Shown one piece after another: positions 1 through 11,007 of a DNA stretch of 64,000 bases. The translations under genes were made by a program, and so were the position numbers. This DNA is from Aureobasidium sp. EXF-3400. Its lineage: Eukaryota; Ascomycota; Dothideomycetes; Dothideales; Saccotheciaceae. Position 1 is the stretch's first letter. Every line of letters begins with the position of its first letter. The notes beneath the pieces are model-generated. The model had not been told where the DNA came from. It saw nothing but the letters and a program-made list of their open reading frames with translations, and ran no database searches. The DNA lies in assembly GCA_024195585.1 (NCBI GenBank), contig SWBL01000013.1:186001-250000 (forward strand), read 5' to 3'.

Positions 1-47
1 ATCAGAAAGTCTTCTCGGCTGAATGGGGAATGGTATAAAGTGGAGTG

Positions 48-296
48 TTACTGGATTGAAGGTGCCCATGCTTGACCGATGTGTGTTTGTGGAGGAATGG
101 CACCGATAAAGGCGTCGCTGAAGTCGCCGAGAGGATAGTTTTGGGCACCTCTGCCGGAGGTGGGGGATTCGAGGCTCCAGCACTCGAGCGTGGAGGTCCT
201 GTTTTGCACTGCTATGGTCGAGACATTGAGGCTTTGTGCCGTGGTTTGCGGGACGAGGAATAGGAGGGACGCAAATACGAAAAGAAGTGGAGTCAT
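48..296 (-). CDS. Small secreted protein, cut by left edge (partial)
   Basis: Reading starts at the ATG at 296, the first ATG of the frame; the open frame extends upstream only through a TTG. Residues 1-20 form a clear signal peptide (hydrophobic core LLFVFASLLFLVP followed by a TAQ cleavage site), so the product is probably exported. The mature part contains STLECWSLESP, a start I associate with small secreted cupin-like proteins of filamentous fungi. The frame stops at 48, but the sequence just before the stop reads CCA then GTAACA, a possible intron donor, so the gene probably continues beyond the left edge after splicing. A TATA-like stretch lies about 50 bp upstream. Function unknown; the cupin link is an inference from memory of the family. 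Confidence 0.5.
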   Translation of the reverse strand: MTPLLFVFASLLFLVPQTTAQSLNVSTIAVQNRTSTLECWSLESPTSGRGAQNYPLGDFSDAFIGAIPPQTHIGQAWAPSIQ

Positions 297-338
297 TTTT
301 TTGGGGCCGTGAAGAGGTTGTGAAGAAGAGTGATGCAA

Positions 339-683
339 ACAGATATCTTGATATAGATAGCGGTGTCTTATATTTGTTTACCTATGCTTCGTAGTCCGAA
401 GGATTGGTAGGGGTTAAACATGCAAGGTTGAGGCATTGGGTGTCGGACATGTTCGATGCAGCTGCAGCTTACTCGAAAGATCCCTGTATCACCGAAGAAG
501 ACCAATGGAGACGCCCAACTCTACATCGTGCCTGCTTAGAGTCTACAGGAATGCATGTCGATGGAGAGATCGAGTGATGCTTGTAGTGCTTGATCGGGTG
601 GCCCAAGCGGTGGTATTCTTGGCTTTTCACATGCTTCCCGAGAGATTGGCAGAAGAAACAAACTTGACTGATCAACATCGAGC
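339..683. other. Intergenic, divergent promoter region
   Basis: Lies between the secreted-protein gene on the minus strand and the first SRR1-like gene on the plus strand. A TATATC/TATATT-rich patch sits at about 343-375. No RNA gene or repeat was seen, and the short open frames here look like chance. Confidence 0.4.
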
Positions 684-1572
684 ATGCCGCACTCATCACG
701 CAGACCGCGCAAACCATACCACCCGAAGCGGATCATATCAGAAACGGAAGATGGCTGGTCCAGAGTCGAGCACACAGCACCCACAAGATACGGTAGCAGG
801 CCCGTAGTGGCCAGTTCGCTTCCAGCAGTCGACAGATCGCTCACGGTGCAGAAGTTACTGGACGAACACACTCGGTGCAAGCAGCAATGGGTAGAGAGCG
901 ATGCACGTCGATGGCTCCAACAGCTGTTGGCAAGGCAGATGGCCGAGGGCGGATGGTCTTTGAACAAGGCCGTCTGTGTCGCTCTGGGTAGTCCGAGTCT
1001 GTCATGGGCAAACCGTCTCAGAAGTGTGTGGCAGCTGGTCATGTTCATGGATCTAGTAGACATGGGTACGAACGAGAAGCATATCGACTCCTAACAGTCA
1101 GCTAATACTCATGTCTACAGTGCGACCGAATCTCAACCACGCCGACGAGCTCAAGCTCTACGCTCAGGAGCCACGCTTTACCTCGCTCGACAAGGACTTT
1201 CTTCAATCGCTTAATGTCGCCCTTCTGGAACCTCCACAGGCCGAAGAACTAGCAGACGAGTCGACGCTCATCTTCATACCCTGTCTTGAATGGCTTCTCG
1301 AACTGCAGTTCATGTTGGTCGCTGTCAAGTCACAACTCTATGTCAGCTCATCCATGCATTGGATCATTGACGAGGCCGAGCGCTCTCGGAACCGACTGTC
1401 GACCGATACCAAAAGCGGTTCTTCCGTACTGGAACAATGCGACAATGCAATGGCCGCCGCAAAGGCTATCCTCGACACGCACCATGAAAATAAGATGCCA
1501 GAAGCCGATTTCGCCGATGGCCACAGTCTCGCCTTGACCATCTACACCCTGAAGCAGCCAGACGAAAATTGA
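684..1572 (+). CDS. SRR1-like domain protein 1 (one intron)
   Basis: Spliced from 684-1065 and 1121-1572 (277 aa). The 55-bp intron starts GTACGA, has a GCTAATAC branch-like site and ends TACAG; the junction codon is G|TG (Val). The N-terminus ends in ISETEDGWSRVEHT, which resembles the lead-in of SRR1-like proteins. The domain core follows: AVCVALGSPS at about residues 97-106, a QL..F motif, then YAQEPRF and TLIFIPCLEW, which stand for the usual DP.F and F.PH motifs. SRR1 (sensitivity to red light reduced) proteins are linked to circadian and light responses in plants and to heme and growth control in animals; their fungal role is not settled. Two more members lie at 8.7 and 11.0 kb. The final PH motif is altered here (PC), so biochemical activity is uncertain. 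Confidence 0.7.
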
Positions 1573-2272
1573 CCAAAATCTTCATCAACGAGTCTACCTG
1601 ATCTAGAAAGAGATGGACTATAGCCAAACATACCATACCCGACATAGTTGGCCATGACAGCACTCTCGCCGGACACACCGAGATGATAGCTCATTTCACT
1701 CGCACACTACGTTGCAAACCGTTTCCTCAGCTCATTCAGGCACGCGAACACGATGGTCCTTGTCTAACTGACCGATTAACCCCCGACGAACAGTTCCAAC
1801 GTCGTTGTTGTTCATAGCTGCAAGCATTCTGCAAGACCAAGGGGCACACGACTCGCCAAAGAAGACTGCTTCTACTCTTCTAGCTTCTTCTGGAAAGACC
1901 TTTGGTCCTCGCGTGTATCCACACGACTTCGACCCGGAAGCTCGGGCTTTTTCTCCGCACAATTTCTTCTCAGCTGAGGTGAAATCCTCTGTGCTCTCCA
2001 TATATATGCCATACCTATGGCCTGGCTAACAAGCCACTCTGGTGTTTGGCTTGTGTCAACTAGACTATTTGGAGCGCTTGGTGACATTGACTTCCAGACG
2101 TCCGTTTTGTGGCGCTCTAAGCAAGATTCGCAGTACTCAGCACGATCCAGACTTCTCTCCTGTTCAGAGCATCAAGACCACCCAGCCGGGAGTCGTAGTA
2201 TATAAGGCAGGTAGGTCTCGCTCGAAACATGCCAGAACAGAACTCCATTCTCATTCTGTTACCTTCATTGCA
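1573..2272. other. Intergenic, upstream of secreted glycoprotein
   Basis: Small open frames on both strands overlap and have no recognisable domain. The only clear signal is a TATA box near the right end, listed separately. Confidence 0.4.
2199..2207 (+). promoter_or_regulatory. TATA box of the secreted glycoprotein gene
   Basis: The sequence TATATAAGG lies 66-74 bp upstream of the ATG at 2273, a normal place for a TATA element in a filamentous fungus. It suggests a regulated gene rather than a housekeeping one. Confidence 0.5.
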
Positions 2273-4315
2273 ATGCGTTACTCAGCGCTTGCATTACCTG
2301 CCATTGTGGCCAACTTGGCCGCCGCCCTGCCTCGGCCCCAGGAGATTGACCTTGACATGGTCATCGCTGCTCCTGACCCGACATACACCGAGATTCCAGG
2401 CGCAAGCGTTCAGATCGTGACCTACGATACTTCTGCAATCTTTGCTGAGGTTACTGCCGCAGCTTCTTCAGTATCTATTGCGGTAACAAACGTCGCCACG
2501 GCCACTTCGGTTGCCAATGTCAAGAGAAACGCCTGTGACCCTCAAGCCACTGGTATCTACACTTACCAGACTGACTCTGCTTCTGCCTTCAGAGCGGACC
2601 CACGCTGGGCGTCCATGGCGAGCAACGCTCCTGTCCCTACCGGATTTGTGCAGACACAGACGAATGCAAATGGTGCCAACAGCGCGTATGGTTACCTCGG
2701 CTACCACAATTTGGACAGCTACGACACGAGCTCATGCGCAAATTTCTGCACGAATACCCTTGGTTGTATGGCCTTCAACGTCTACATCCAGAGAGATGCC
2801 AGTCTAGAGCCTGCTGCCGCATGTCCCAGTCCCTCGAGCGTCATCTATGCACGCTGTGCCCTTTGGGGAAGCCCTTTGTCCTTGGATAGCGCTACAAACA
2901 CTGGTTCGATGCGTGAGCAATTTGAAGTTGTGGTTGCCGGATCCAATGCTTACCAGAACAACTCGCTGGTCGTGCCCGCTGGCTTCAGCATGAACGACGC
3001 GCTCGGAGATGTCGCTCTTACCGCTCCCTACGATGGTCAAGGATATAACACCTTCATGGGTTCAACGATTTTCACAAAGGGCACATTCAGCATTCAGGCC
3101 TGTGCAGATTATTGTGCTGCTCAGACCGCCTACAACGTGAAGCACCCTGCAAGCGATGGCAGTCCACCTAGGATCTGCTCCTTTTTCAACACGTATATGT
3201 TGTACCTCAATAACGCAAGCACTCCTCAGGGCCAATACTGTACACTCTATACCGAAATCTGGAACTCATCTTATGCCACTAACAAGGGCCAATACCGAGG
3301 CTCTGACCATTACTTTGTGTCGTACTCTTTCACCTTCAAGAATTCGACTAGTGTCGCTCCTGCACCAGGCAAAGGCGATGTCAACGGAGCTATCTACCAG
3401 GCTCGTCAGGATATGACGTATTACCCTTCGCAGTTGACCTCGACCTTTTTGCCCTATTGCTCGAGTCTGCTCGCATATTCCACTGCAGTCACCACTGTCA
3501 CTCCGACAACCACAATCACCCCGATCGCTACCGTAATTGCTACCGCCATCCAAGTAGCTAATGCTCAAAAGGTCAGACGTGACGGCATCGAAGACATCCC
3601 GACTTCGATTCTGCTGCCCTGGTTCAATCCCTCATCGTCTGCTGTCAACCTTGATAAGCGTGCCACAGCGACTCCGGCTGTGCTCACGAAGTATCCTGTC
3701 GCTGTACAGTCAGGTGCTTGCAGCCTGATTGCCGCACAACCGACGGGTGTCTCGACCGTCACTGCGCCTGTTGTCACCGTCACGGCTCCGCAGCAGACCA
3801 CCACTTCCACGTCTACGACTATCGTCGCCGCTGCTACCGCTGCCCCATCAGGCGGTCTCATCCAAGTACAGAACCCGGCCAGCCCTTACAACGGCCTGTA
3901 TGCACTTTTCGTTCTTCCTCCCCCGGTTAGCCCTGGCGCGCCAGTTGAATTGACAAGCGACGTTGCTCAAGCCGCCAACTTCACAATCGGCTCAGACCAA
4001 CGTCTCCTGTACGGCGACTACGAATTGGGGTCGAATCCCGTCGAATACCAGGGCCTGGATCTCCCATTTAGCATCCTGGCCCTCGATCCGGTCGGTCTGC
4101 TTCCCGCCAACTTCCCGCGACCTGCCTTCAGTGCCGCTGCCAACGGCCAGCTTTCGATCCGCGCAACGGGTGTGGGCGATCTTCGTACTGTTCTGCAGAT
4201 TTGCCCTGATATAGCGACTGCGACTCGGACGCAGTATTACGGTACCGGGCCCTTTTTCGCCTTTGATACAAAGTTATGGCCGGGATGTGAGGTTGCTCAG
4301 ATCGCTTTTGTATAG
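2273..4315 (+). CDS. Secreted Ser/Thr-rich glycoprotein, Kex2-processed
   Basis: 680 aa, single exon. The ATG at 2273 was chosen over the upstream open frame because it begins a signal peptide (MRYSALALPAIVANLAAALP) and follows a TATA box by about 70 bp. Dibasic KR sites follow stretches of variable sequence (NVKR before NACDP near residue 85; another LDKR near residue 463), as in proteins cut by the Kex2 protease. The middle part (about residues 85-400) carries paired cysteines around NFCTNTLGCMAFNVY and ADYCAAQ, reminiscent of PAN/apple-like adhesion folds in fungal cell-wall proteins. Two Thr/Ser/Val-rich linkers (about 405-430 and 490-525) are probably heavily O-glycosylated. The C-terminal 150 residues are a compact, Cys-poor domain. 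It probably acts at the cell surface or outside the cell. No enzyme motif was recognised. Confidence 0.7.
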   Translation: MRYSALALPAIVANLAAALPRPQEIDLDMVIAAPDPTYTEIPGASVQIVTYDTSAIFAEVTAAASSVSIAVTNVATATSVANVKRNACDPQATGIYTYQTDSASAFRADPRWASMASNAPVPTGFVQTQTNANGANSAYGYLGYHNLDSYDTSSCANFCTNTLGCMAFNVYIQRDASLEPAAACPSPSSVIYARCALWGSPLSLDSATNTGSMREQFEVVVAGSNAYQNNSLVVPAGFSMNDALGDVALTAPYDGQGYNTFMGSTIFTKGTFSIQACADYCAAQTAYNVKHPASDGSPPRICSFFNTYMLYLNNASTPQGQYCTLYTEIWNSSYATNKGQYRGSDHYFVSYSFTFKNSTSVAPAPGKGDVNGAIYQARQDMTYYPSQLTSTFLPYCSSLLAYSTAVTTVTPTTTITPIATVIATAIQVANAQKVRRDGIEDIPTSILLPWFNPSSSAVNLDKRATATPAVLTKYPVAVQSGACSLIAAQPTGVSTVTAPVVTVTAPQQTTTSTSTTIVAAATAAPSGGLIQVQNPASPYNGLYALFVLPPPVSPGAPVELTSDVAQAANFTIGSDQRLLYGDYELGSNPVEYQGLDLPFSILALDPVGLLPANFPRPAFSAAANGQLSIRATGVGDLRTVLQICPDIATATRTQYYGTGPFFAFDTKLWPGCEVAQIAFV

Positions 4316-4397
4316 CATTTAGCATAGTGTAGATCGTGATTTCATTTGGTATAACTAGTATAGACACGAAGATTGAGAAACATTCACATTGACAAGT

Positions 4398-5022
4398 CTA
4401 CTTGATTTCGCTGCTCTGAATGACGGTGCCAAACGCATCCGCAATCTCATTCAGTGCAGTCTTGGTCAGCTCTTCAGCCTCGACACCAGGAATAGATCTA
4501 TCACCGATCGCATCCTCGACACAAACCACATCGTAGCCCAGCTCCGCTCCCTGTCTGGCCGTAGTCGATACACAAACGTGCGCCTACGTTTGTCAGCAGC
4601 TTGTTTGGAAAGAGAAGGATTGTATTCAAACATACCATGTATCCGGTGAGCACAATCTTACCACCACCTAGATGTTTGTGGAGGTCGGTACCCGCAAAAG
4701 AGCTAGGATAGTTCTTGTGGATGACCTTTTCTCCATCCTTTGGCGCAAGCTCGTCGAACTCCTCGGCCAGCTTGGTGCCGGGCGTGAAGACAGGTGCGCC
4801 GTCTGGAGTGTCGTGTACCACGTGAACGACCTTCCCATTGCCTTGACGGTACTTTTGCAGAAGCGAGGCGATGACTTTCCGAGAGGAGGCCGTGTTGGAG
4901 CACTTCAGCTTGCCCTCGGCATATTCGTTCTGAGCGTCGATGATGATGAGAGTGCTATCGGCGACGCTGGCTGTTGATGGCTGCACCCCGATCAATTGAC
5001 GGAAAGACGTTGCCGAAGACAT
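4398..5022 (-). CDS. Isochorismatase-family cysteine hydrolase (one intron)
   Basis: Spliced from 5022-4636 and 4583-4398 (190 aa). The 52-bp intron (4584-4635) starts GTATGT, has a CTGAC branch site and ends CGTAG. Splicing restores [15 protein letters not shown], the hallmark of the family, with the catalytic Cys in CVSTT. The other triad members are the Asp of [10 protein letters not shown] near residue 25 and the Lys of [10 protein letters not shown]. The fold hydrolyses small amides or vinyl ethers (nicotinamidases, isochorismatases, hydantoin-type amidohydrolases); the true substrate cannot be read from the sequence. Length and lack of a signal peptide fit a single-domain cytosolic enzyme. 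The start is the ATG after LSK in the longer open frame, about 75 bp below a TATA box. Confidence 0.88.
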
Positions 5023-5095
5023 TTTCGAGAGTGCTGGCTGTTTGTGGTTGGTATTGCTCTGTTTTGTAAGAGGCCAAAGGACCTTTCTGCAACCT

Positions 5096-5103
5096 CTATA
5101 TAG
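5096..5103 (-). promoter_or_regulatory. TATA box of the isochorismatase-like gene
   Basis: The palindrome CTATATAG lies 74-81 bp upstream of the minus-strand ATG at 5022. Assigned by position and sequence only. Confidence 0.4.
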
Positions 5104-6312
5104 ATGTTTGGGCAGATATTCGAGCCTCAATTCATCCCGTAAGCATCTGCGGATATATCGCCCCATGCAGTTAGACATGGCGGGGTACAGAGGCGGGGTC
5201 TGCCTTCCATGACCAATTCTCGGACTCTTTCGAAGCAACCTCGGACTTGCCCATATACGCCATCTGCTTGATATGCGTTTCGTCTTGAGCAGCACTTGGT
5301 TCAAGGAGATGCTCGAGAGTGAAGACATGCCTGCATCTTGCAACTGTGCCGAGAAACGGACCAACATTCCCCCTGATTTCCCCATCTTTTCCTACCTGTC
5401 AACCATCGGACTCTGTCCATCCGCTCATAACATACCGTCGGATGCTGCATAAATCCATTTCATTGGAGCCTCACAAATTCTGTGCATCGGGAGTTGACTC
5501 TTGAACTGTGAGCAAGCGAAGAGGTTATGCATATGCAAAGCTGTGGACTCACACAAGATGCATGGCTGTTATCATACCAAGAGAGGTCTGTGCGAGGGAC
5601 CAAGATGCACTGCTAAGACTCGGACGTTGCTCTTTCCCATACTCGCAGAGAAGGGCGAAATCGCTGCGCTTGGCGATACGTTGGCATTCGAATAGTCCAA
5701 CTTCCAGAGCGGGGTCAAAACACAAGATGACCATTGCAACACTCGCCAGACGCGATGGCTGTTCGACGGTGCTAAGCAAGTCATCCAACCTATTAGAGTC
5801 GCGTTCGGCTTTCACTTACGATTCATGATATCGACTCCAGAAAGATAGAGCTGATAAGAGAGAAGGTCAATCAATAGGTTTTAGTATTATAGCATCTGTC
5901 CTGATAATCCTTATCACTAGGCAACTGATCTCCAAAAGGCGAAATAGTCCCTGAACTACTCCAATATCCTTGTTGCAGACATGAGTAGACCAATGGCAGC
6001 CGCTGCAAGTGAGGGAGACGGTCCGAAAACAATTCTTGCTGCGGTCTTGCTTGCCCAGTCTACGGTTCTGGGCTTATCTCTTGGCCTGCGTACCTCCTTG
6101 AGGAGCAGTCTCAGTCTTGGTCATCGTCTATGGAAAAGGTCAAGTATAATAGATCGCCGCTGTAGACGTGTCTTCTCAGACATGCTCTATCGAGCTTCTT
6201 TCTTCTTGAAAGTATTCGATTGGTTCAGCTGTGTTGTTACCTGTCTTCTGCTCTTGCCTTGTACTCACACTCAATCGACCACCAGGACCAAACAGTGCCA
6301 ACTGAATCAACA
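5104..6312. other. Intergenic region, divergent promoters
   Basis: About 1.2 kb between the isochorismatase-like gene (minus) and the amino-acid permease (plus). Open frames of 60-120 codons occur on both strands (for example 5508-5828 and 5981-6352) but show no domain, no splice logic and poor composition. A long promoter is common for nutrient-regulated permeases. No repeat or RNA gene was seen. Confidence 0.4.
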
Positions 6313-8092
6313 ATGTCGTCCGACAAGTTATCACGCGAGGAGACTCGTGTGAAGGCACCATACGAGATGGACCAAGAGAAGGGTGTTCCAATCTATCAAA
6401 CAACGTCGGGACCTGTAGCAGGAGATGTGTTTGACGAGTCTTACGGGACAACACAACGTGGTCTCAAATCAAGACATGCTCAGATGATTGCTCTGGGAGG
6501 CACTATTGGTACTGGTCTGTTCGTAGGTAGTGGCCAGACGCTTGCCAGAGGTGGCCCAGCATTCATCTTGGGATCGTTCATCTTCATGGCTGCGTTGATC
6601 TGGATGATCGTTACTGGTAAGCTATCCTATCTACCATTTCGTTCATGACATCTTCTAACAATCTCAGCCATTACTGAGATGTCGGCTTATCTGCCTACTC
6701 GTGGTAGCAGCATGACCATGTTTGCAGACCGATTCGTGTCATCCAGCTTCGGTTTTGCTCTGGGCTGGCTATACTGGTATGTTTATTGATCTCAACGTTA
6801 CACTGCCGTCTTGCTGACACGAACAAAGGTATTCTCTCGGCATCTTGGTGCCATACGAGATTACGGCAGCTGGTCTAGTCATTGAGTACTGGGGGTCCAC
6901 CATCAACATTGCCGTCTGGATCTCGATCATGCTGGTTTTGATCGTTGCACTCAACCTTTTGCCAGTCAAGTATTACGGCGAGGTGGAGTTCTGGTTCGCT
7001 GGAACGAAAGTCATTATGATGGTCGGGCTCTTGCTTGTATCGCTGATTATTTGTCTTGGTGGATGCCCAAACGGAGATCGGCTTGGTTTTCGCTACTGGA
7101 ACAACCCTGGAGCTGCGAATGTCTACCTCGCCGAAGGAAATACTGGACGCTTCATAGCACTGTTGTCGACCTGGGTGCTCAGTGCATTCCCTTTTGCATT
7201 TGCGCCGGAGCTGCTGGTTGCGACTGGTGGTGAAATCGAGGACCCGCGTCGCAATCTCCCCATCGCAGCCAGAAGATACTTCTACCGTCTGATCTTCTTC
7301 TACATCTTCTCTGTCCTTGCCATTGGCGTTATCTGTCGCTCAGATGATCAGGCACTAACCAATGGCGGAGTCGGTGCTGGATCCTCGGCTTTTGTGGTTG
7401 GCATCAAGAACGCTGGTATCCCTGTCCTAGATTCTATCATCAACGGAGGCATAATTCTCAGTGCTTGGTCATCTGGAAACTCTTTCCTCTACCTTTCTGG
7501 CCGAAGTTTGTACTCCCTTGCACTCGCTGGCAACGCACCAGCTTGGTTCAAACACTGCACCAAGAATGGTGTACCAATCCGTGCCATGGGAGTATCATCT
7601 CTCTTTTCGCTTCTGGCCTATCTCAATGTCGCAAACTCTGCTAGTGTTGTCTTCAATTGGCTTGTCAACCTCACCAACACTTCAGCCTTCATCTCTTGGA
7701 TCTGCTGCTGCATCACTTACATACGCTTCCGCAAAGCAATGGTCGCTCAGGACATCCCAGATGCTGATCTGCCGTACCGCAACACACTCATGCAGCCGTG
7801 GGGCGCGTGGTTTGCCATGATCTTCTTCACTATTCTGACTTTGATCAACGGCTTCACCGTTTTCTGGCCACAAAACTGGTCGGTCGCTGATTTCTTCACG
7901 GCTTATGTTGGCATTCCCATTCCTATCATCATCTATCTTGGTCACAAGGTCTTTTGGGCTAGACATGAGGCTTGGGCTCGTCCACCTTTGGCTGTGGATC
8001 TAGTAAGTGGACTTGATGAAGTGATGACTACGTATAAGGAAAAAAAGCCTTATACCAAGTGGTACCACTACATCAAGGTGCTGTGGGAGTAG
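6313..8092 (+). CDS. Amino-acid permease, APC superfamily (two introns)
   Basis: Spliced from 6313-6616, 6668-6776 and 6829-8092 (558 aa). Introns of 51 and 52 bp have good ends (GTAAGC...CTCAG and GTATGT...AAAG) and join codons in frame. The N-terminal cytosolic tail ends in [26 protein letters not shown], the classic first segment of yeast-type amino-acid permeases. After the first splice come [15 protein letters not shown] (TM3) and the [10 protein letters not shown] motif of the YAT family. About 12 membrane segments are visible. [20 protein letters not shown] and [21 protein letters not shown] are further family blocks. It should import amino acids by proton symport at the plasma membrane; the preferred substrate cannot be named. 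The second splice site rebuilds TGG for a conserved Trp. Confidence 0.93.
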
Positions 8093-8667
8093 GCCGATAG
8101 AGCTATCGCGGCAGCATGACCTGTTGTAAATAATGACTATCTACGACCTGTATTGGTTCATACATCTGGCTGACTTCTTTGTGTACGTGTCTGGATAATT
8201 TCTTTGTGTCCCAGAAGAGTAGAAGTCTGCTATCGAAGATTTTCCAATGTTTGTTTTTGTCCGCGTGAGGCAATCACAGTCGATGTTTCCGAAAGGAAAG
8301 GTCAGGGGAAGGACCGCTCTTGTATTCGCACATTCCTTACGACATCACATCTCAATGAAACAAAGCTTCGTCGAATCCATGATCACAAAGCAAATCTTTG
8401 TCTTCAACCGCATCCAGAAACCTTCACAGCACGATGATCAGAGGAACAAAGCGATACCCGACCTTTTTCCTCCGACACATTCCTCGGCACCAAAGATGCT
8501 GTGCAGTGGTGTCTTCCGCTTGCGGATATGCTCCATACGCTTGCACGTCTTTGTTCTGGCCCTAGAAGATGGCGATGTCCTTGATAACCTTGTCTCTGCC
8601 GTCACAACCAGCAGTCTACAACCTACTACCACTCGTCTTGTCTTAGCGATAAAAAGCGACTTGCAAA
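8093..8667. other. Intergenic, permease 3' end and next promoter
   Basis: Contains the permease 3' UTR and the promoter of the second SRR1-like gene. Open frames here lack any recognisable motif. Confidence 0.4.
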
Positions 8668-9669
8668 ATGGCTAACATTCCGCCAAATAGACCACGAAAC
8701 CCATATCGACTACCACCCCATGTCAGGTCCGGAGATAATGGACGAGTAGGCATCATCTACGACGAATGGAACGAAAATGTCAATGAGTGGCTCCGTGATC
8801 ATCCGGGATTTCTACCTCAGACCTACCTTCCTGATGGTCAGCCAGCAGACGGCCGGTTCCGAGAAATATGGCGCGAAATAATGGCTGTAACAGAACTCAT
8901 CATGGATACTCGAACATTCCATGATCCAATGGGCCCTTTGGGCAACATTGGAAAAGTTCGAGCGGAACTTAGATATGTCGTACAAAGAGCTGGAGATATC
9001 AAGAATGCGGTATGTCTTGGGTTGGGCTCGATTCGCTATGCAAGTCCTTGGACATACAACCTCCACTACGTTCAGCAGTGTGGTGTGTTCTTTGCTATAT
9101 GCCAGATGATTGAAGAGAAGCAGAAGATGGAACTAGGATCGCTACCAGTCATCTTCCAAGATCCAGCTTTCCAGATTGAAGACCGAATGATCCTCGAGCA
9201 GATCGGTCGTCAAACCATCGTCAGCAGTCCTGAAGCAAACAACCACATGAACGTACACTCGTTCGTCTATGCACCTCATTTCCCGGCCAACTACCTTTTC
9301 GACACAATTCTCAGAGAAGGTTATGAGCCAGAATTGTTGTACACCAACACTTTCCACGGCAGCTTGGGTCCCATCGGATGGTTGATCACTGACAGCTACC
9401 TCAAAAAAGTATACTGGACTCGAGACACAACCATCAACCAGCAGTCAGTCAACATGTACAACGCCGCCAGACGTTTTCTCGAAACTCGCGAGGGACTCGT
9501 GTATTGGGGAAATTATGCACACGAGTACAAAAACCCAGGACTGGCAAGAATCTTGATGCAAGCCTTTTCCAAGTCCTCTTTTTACGTGCGTAAAGACGAA
9601 ACGGCACCCAAAAGGCCTAACGCCAAATATGTTTTTAGAAACTGGAATGAAATTCCTCCTTGGGAATGA
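8668..9669 (+). CDS. SRR1-like domain protein 2
   Basis: 333 aa in one exon. The ATG at 8668 follows a CAAA context and no upstream in-frame ATG exists nearby. The SRR1-like core is well kept: NAVCLGLGSIRY near residues 112-123, an HYVQQCGVFFAI segment, IFQDPAF near 163, then SFVYAPHFPANYLF with the PH pair near residues 210-211. The first 90 residues (PNRPRNPYRLPPH...) are a proline-rich, poorly conserved extension. No membrane segment or signal peptide. SRR1-domain proteins have been tied to light and clock regulation in plants; in fungi they are numerous and mostly uncharacterised. Compared with protein 1 this copy keeps all core motifs, so it is the better candidate for a functional domain. 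Confidence 0.72.
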   Translation: MANIPPNRPRNPYRLPPHVRSGDNGRVGIIYDEWNENVNEWLRDHPGFLPQTYLPDGQPADGRFREIWREIMAVTELIMDTRTFHDPMGPLGNIGKVRAELRYVVQRAGDIKNAVCLGLGSIRYASPWTYNLHYVQQCGVFFAICQMIEEKQKMELGSLPVIFQDPAFQIEDRMILEQIGRQTIVSSPEANNHMNVHSFVYAPHFPANYLFDTILREGYEPELLYTNTFHGSLGPIGWLITDSYLKKVYWTRDTTINQQSVNMYNAARRFLETREGLVYWGNYAHEYKNPGLARILMQAFSKSSFYVRKDETAPKRPNAKYVFRNWNEIPPWE

Positions 9670-11007
9670 GTACTGCATCTTAACGCTTCTGCCACTCAGA
9701 AGCGAGCTGATTCTGAACACACAGCCAAGGTCGATCTCTCAGAAGAGGTCAAACGCGCTGGAGATTGACAGCTCGAACATGAGGAGGACAAACTCGCGAT
9801 ATTCAAAAATCGCCTTGATTAGAATCATCGAGACACAACTCGCTGTGGTTGGGCTGTGTGGCTAGAGACGTGAGGATTGGGATTTTGGGTTGGAGTCTCG
9901 ATGCGTTTTTGTGAGATTGTCGTGATTGTTGCCATTTGTCACATAGATAGAACTCAGTTATACTTGGAATATTCATCACTAGAATACTTTGTCGATAGTG
10001 TGACGTGTGCCCCTTGGACGCTATGGAAGGTATAATCCATACCTGATCAAATGCATCCTTCCGACTTGGTTAATTATATAGCATGGCTATTCTTCCTGAC
10101 TTGGTCTTCCTCGCCACAAGATGGCGGCTACCTTGTACAACTTGTGGGTTCGGGTCTCAGACGCGCCTGCCTCTGACCCTATGGCAGTGAAGTCGTTTAG
10201 CACTGAAGCGTCAATCGGAAGTTTCACAGCTTCTATCGGTGTCAAATCGTCGGCCTCAGTCAAGACTGCACCTTCAAACATTGTTGAGCATTTGGATGTC
10301 AAGTCAGAGGTTGATTCAACAGAAGATGCTCTCAACATAAGTCTACTGTGGCAGCGCGTCCCATCATACCGGCACTTCAACCAGCACGTTCAGAAGTAGG
10401 TTTGAAAGCCAGCATATACGCGAGCGCAAGGAGAGAGTCAGCGCCGAGCAACACACAGAGCCCGATCAACCGGGCTTTGGGTCCGCAAAACCTTCCAAGC
10501 TGAAACAGGACGGATAAGCTGAAAGGTAGATAAGGTACTCGATATGTGTTGGTTCGTCTTGATGCAACTTGTGTGTTTGCTCGTCTGTACAGCAGTGATG
10601 TGTTAGTTCATGTCAGGATACTTCAGCGATGTATCAGGGGTAGCAGCATACAACAAAGATGTGTTCAGGACTCGAGGTGCTCTTCACGTATGCAAGTTCG
10701 TTGCACGTTATTCTCATAGATAAGTAGAGCTTGAGCAAATCGGGTTGTTCCCAAACAGACGATCGCTTTCGTGCAGATCTCGCAATGAGACTCGAGCGAT
10801 CACGAGTAGACCCAAAATGTGGAAAATAGCTATACTCGTAAACAAACGGAGGTTGAGTGGTTCGAGAATTGTCGTTCTTTCTGCGGTTTTCCGAGTCAAA
10901 GCGGTTGGCGGTACGATGCCCGAATAGTCGTTCCGGAGCCACGGTAGAGGAGTGAAACTCGCCCACATTCAAACAACCAAGCACATACAGCACATCTTAC
11001 GACAAAG
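9670..11007. other. Intergenic region between two SRR1-like genes
   Basis: About 1.3 kb. A plus-strand frame of 92 codons (10121-10399) and an overlapping minus-strand frame of 97 codons (10087-10380) both exist; neither has a motif that would decide between them, and both may be chance. The sequence becomes AT-richer at 9900-10080. No repeat or RNA gene was seen. Confidence 0.35.

Noticed and set aside
10087..10399. Two overlapping frames of 92 and 97 codons on opposite strands
   Set aside because: No domain, signal peptide or splice evidence favours either strand.
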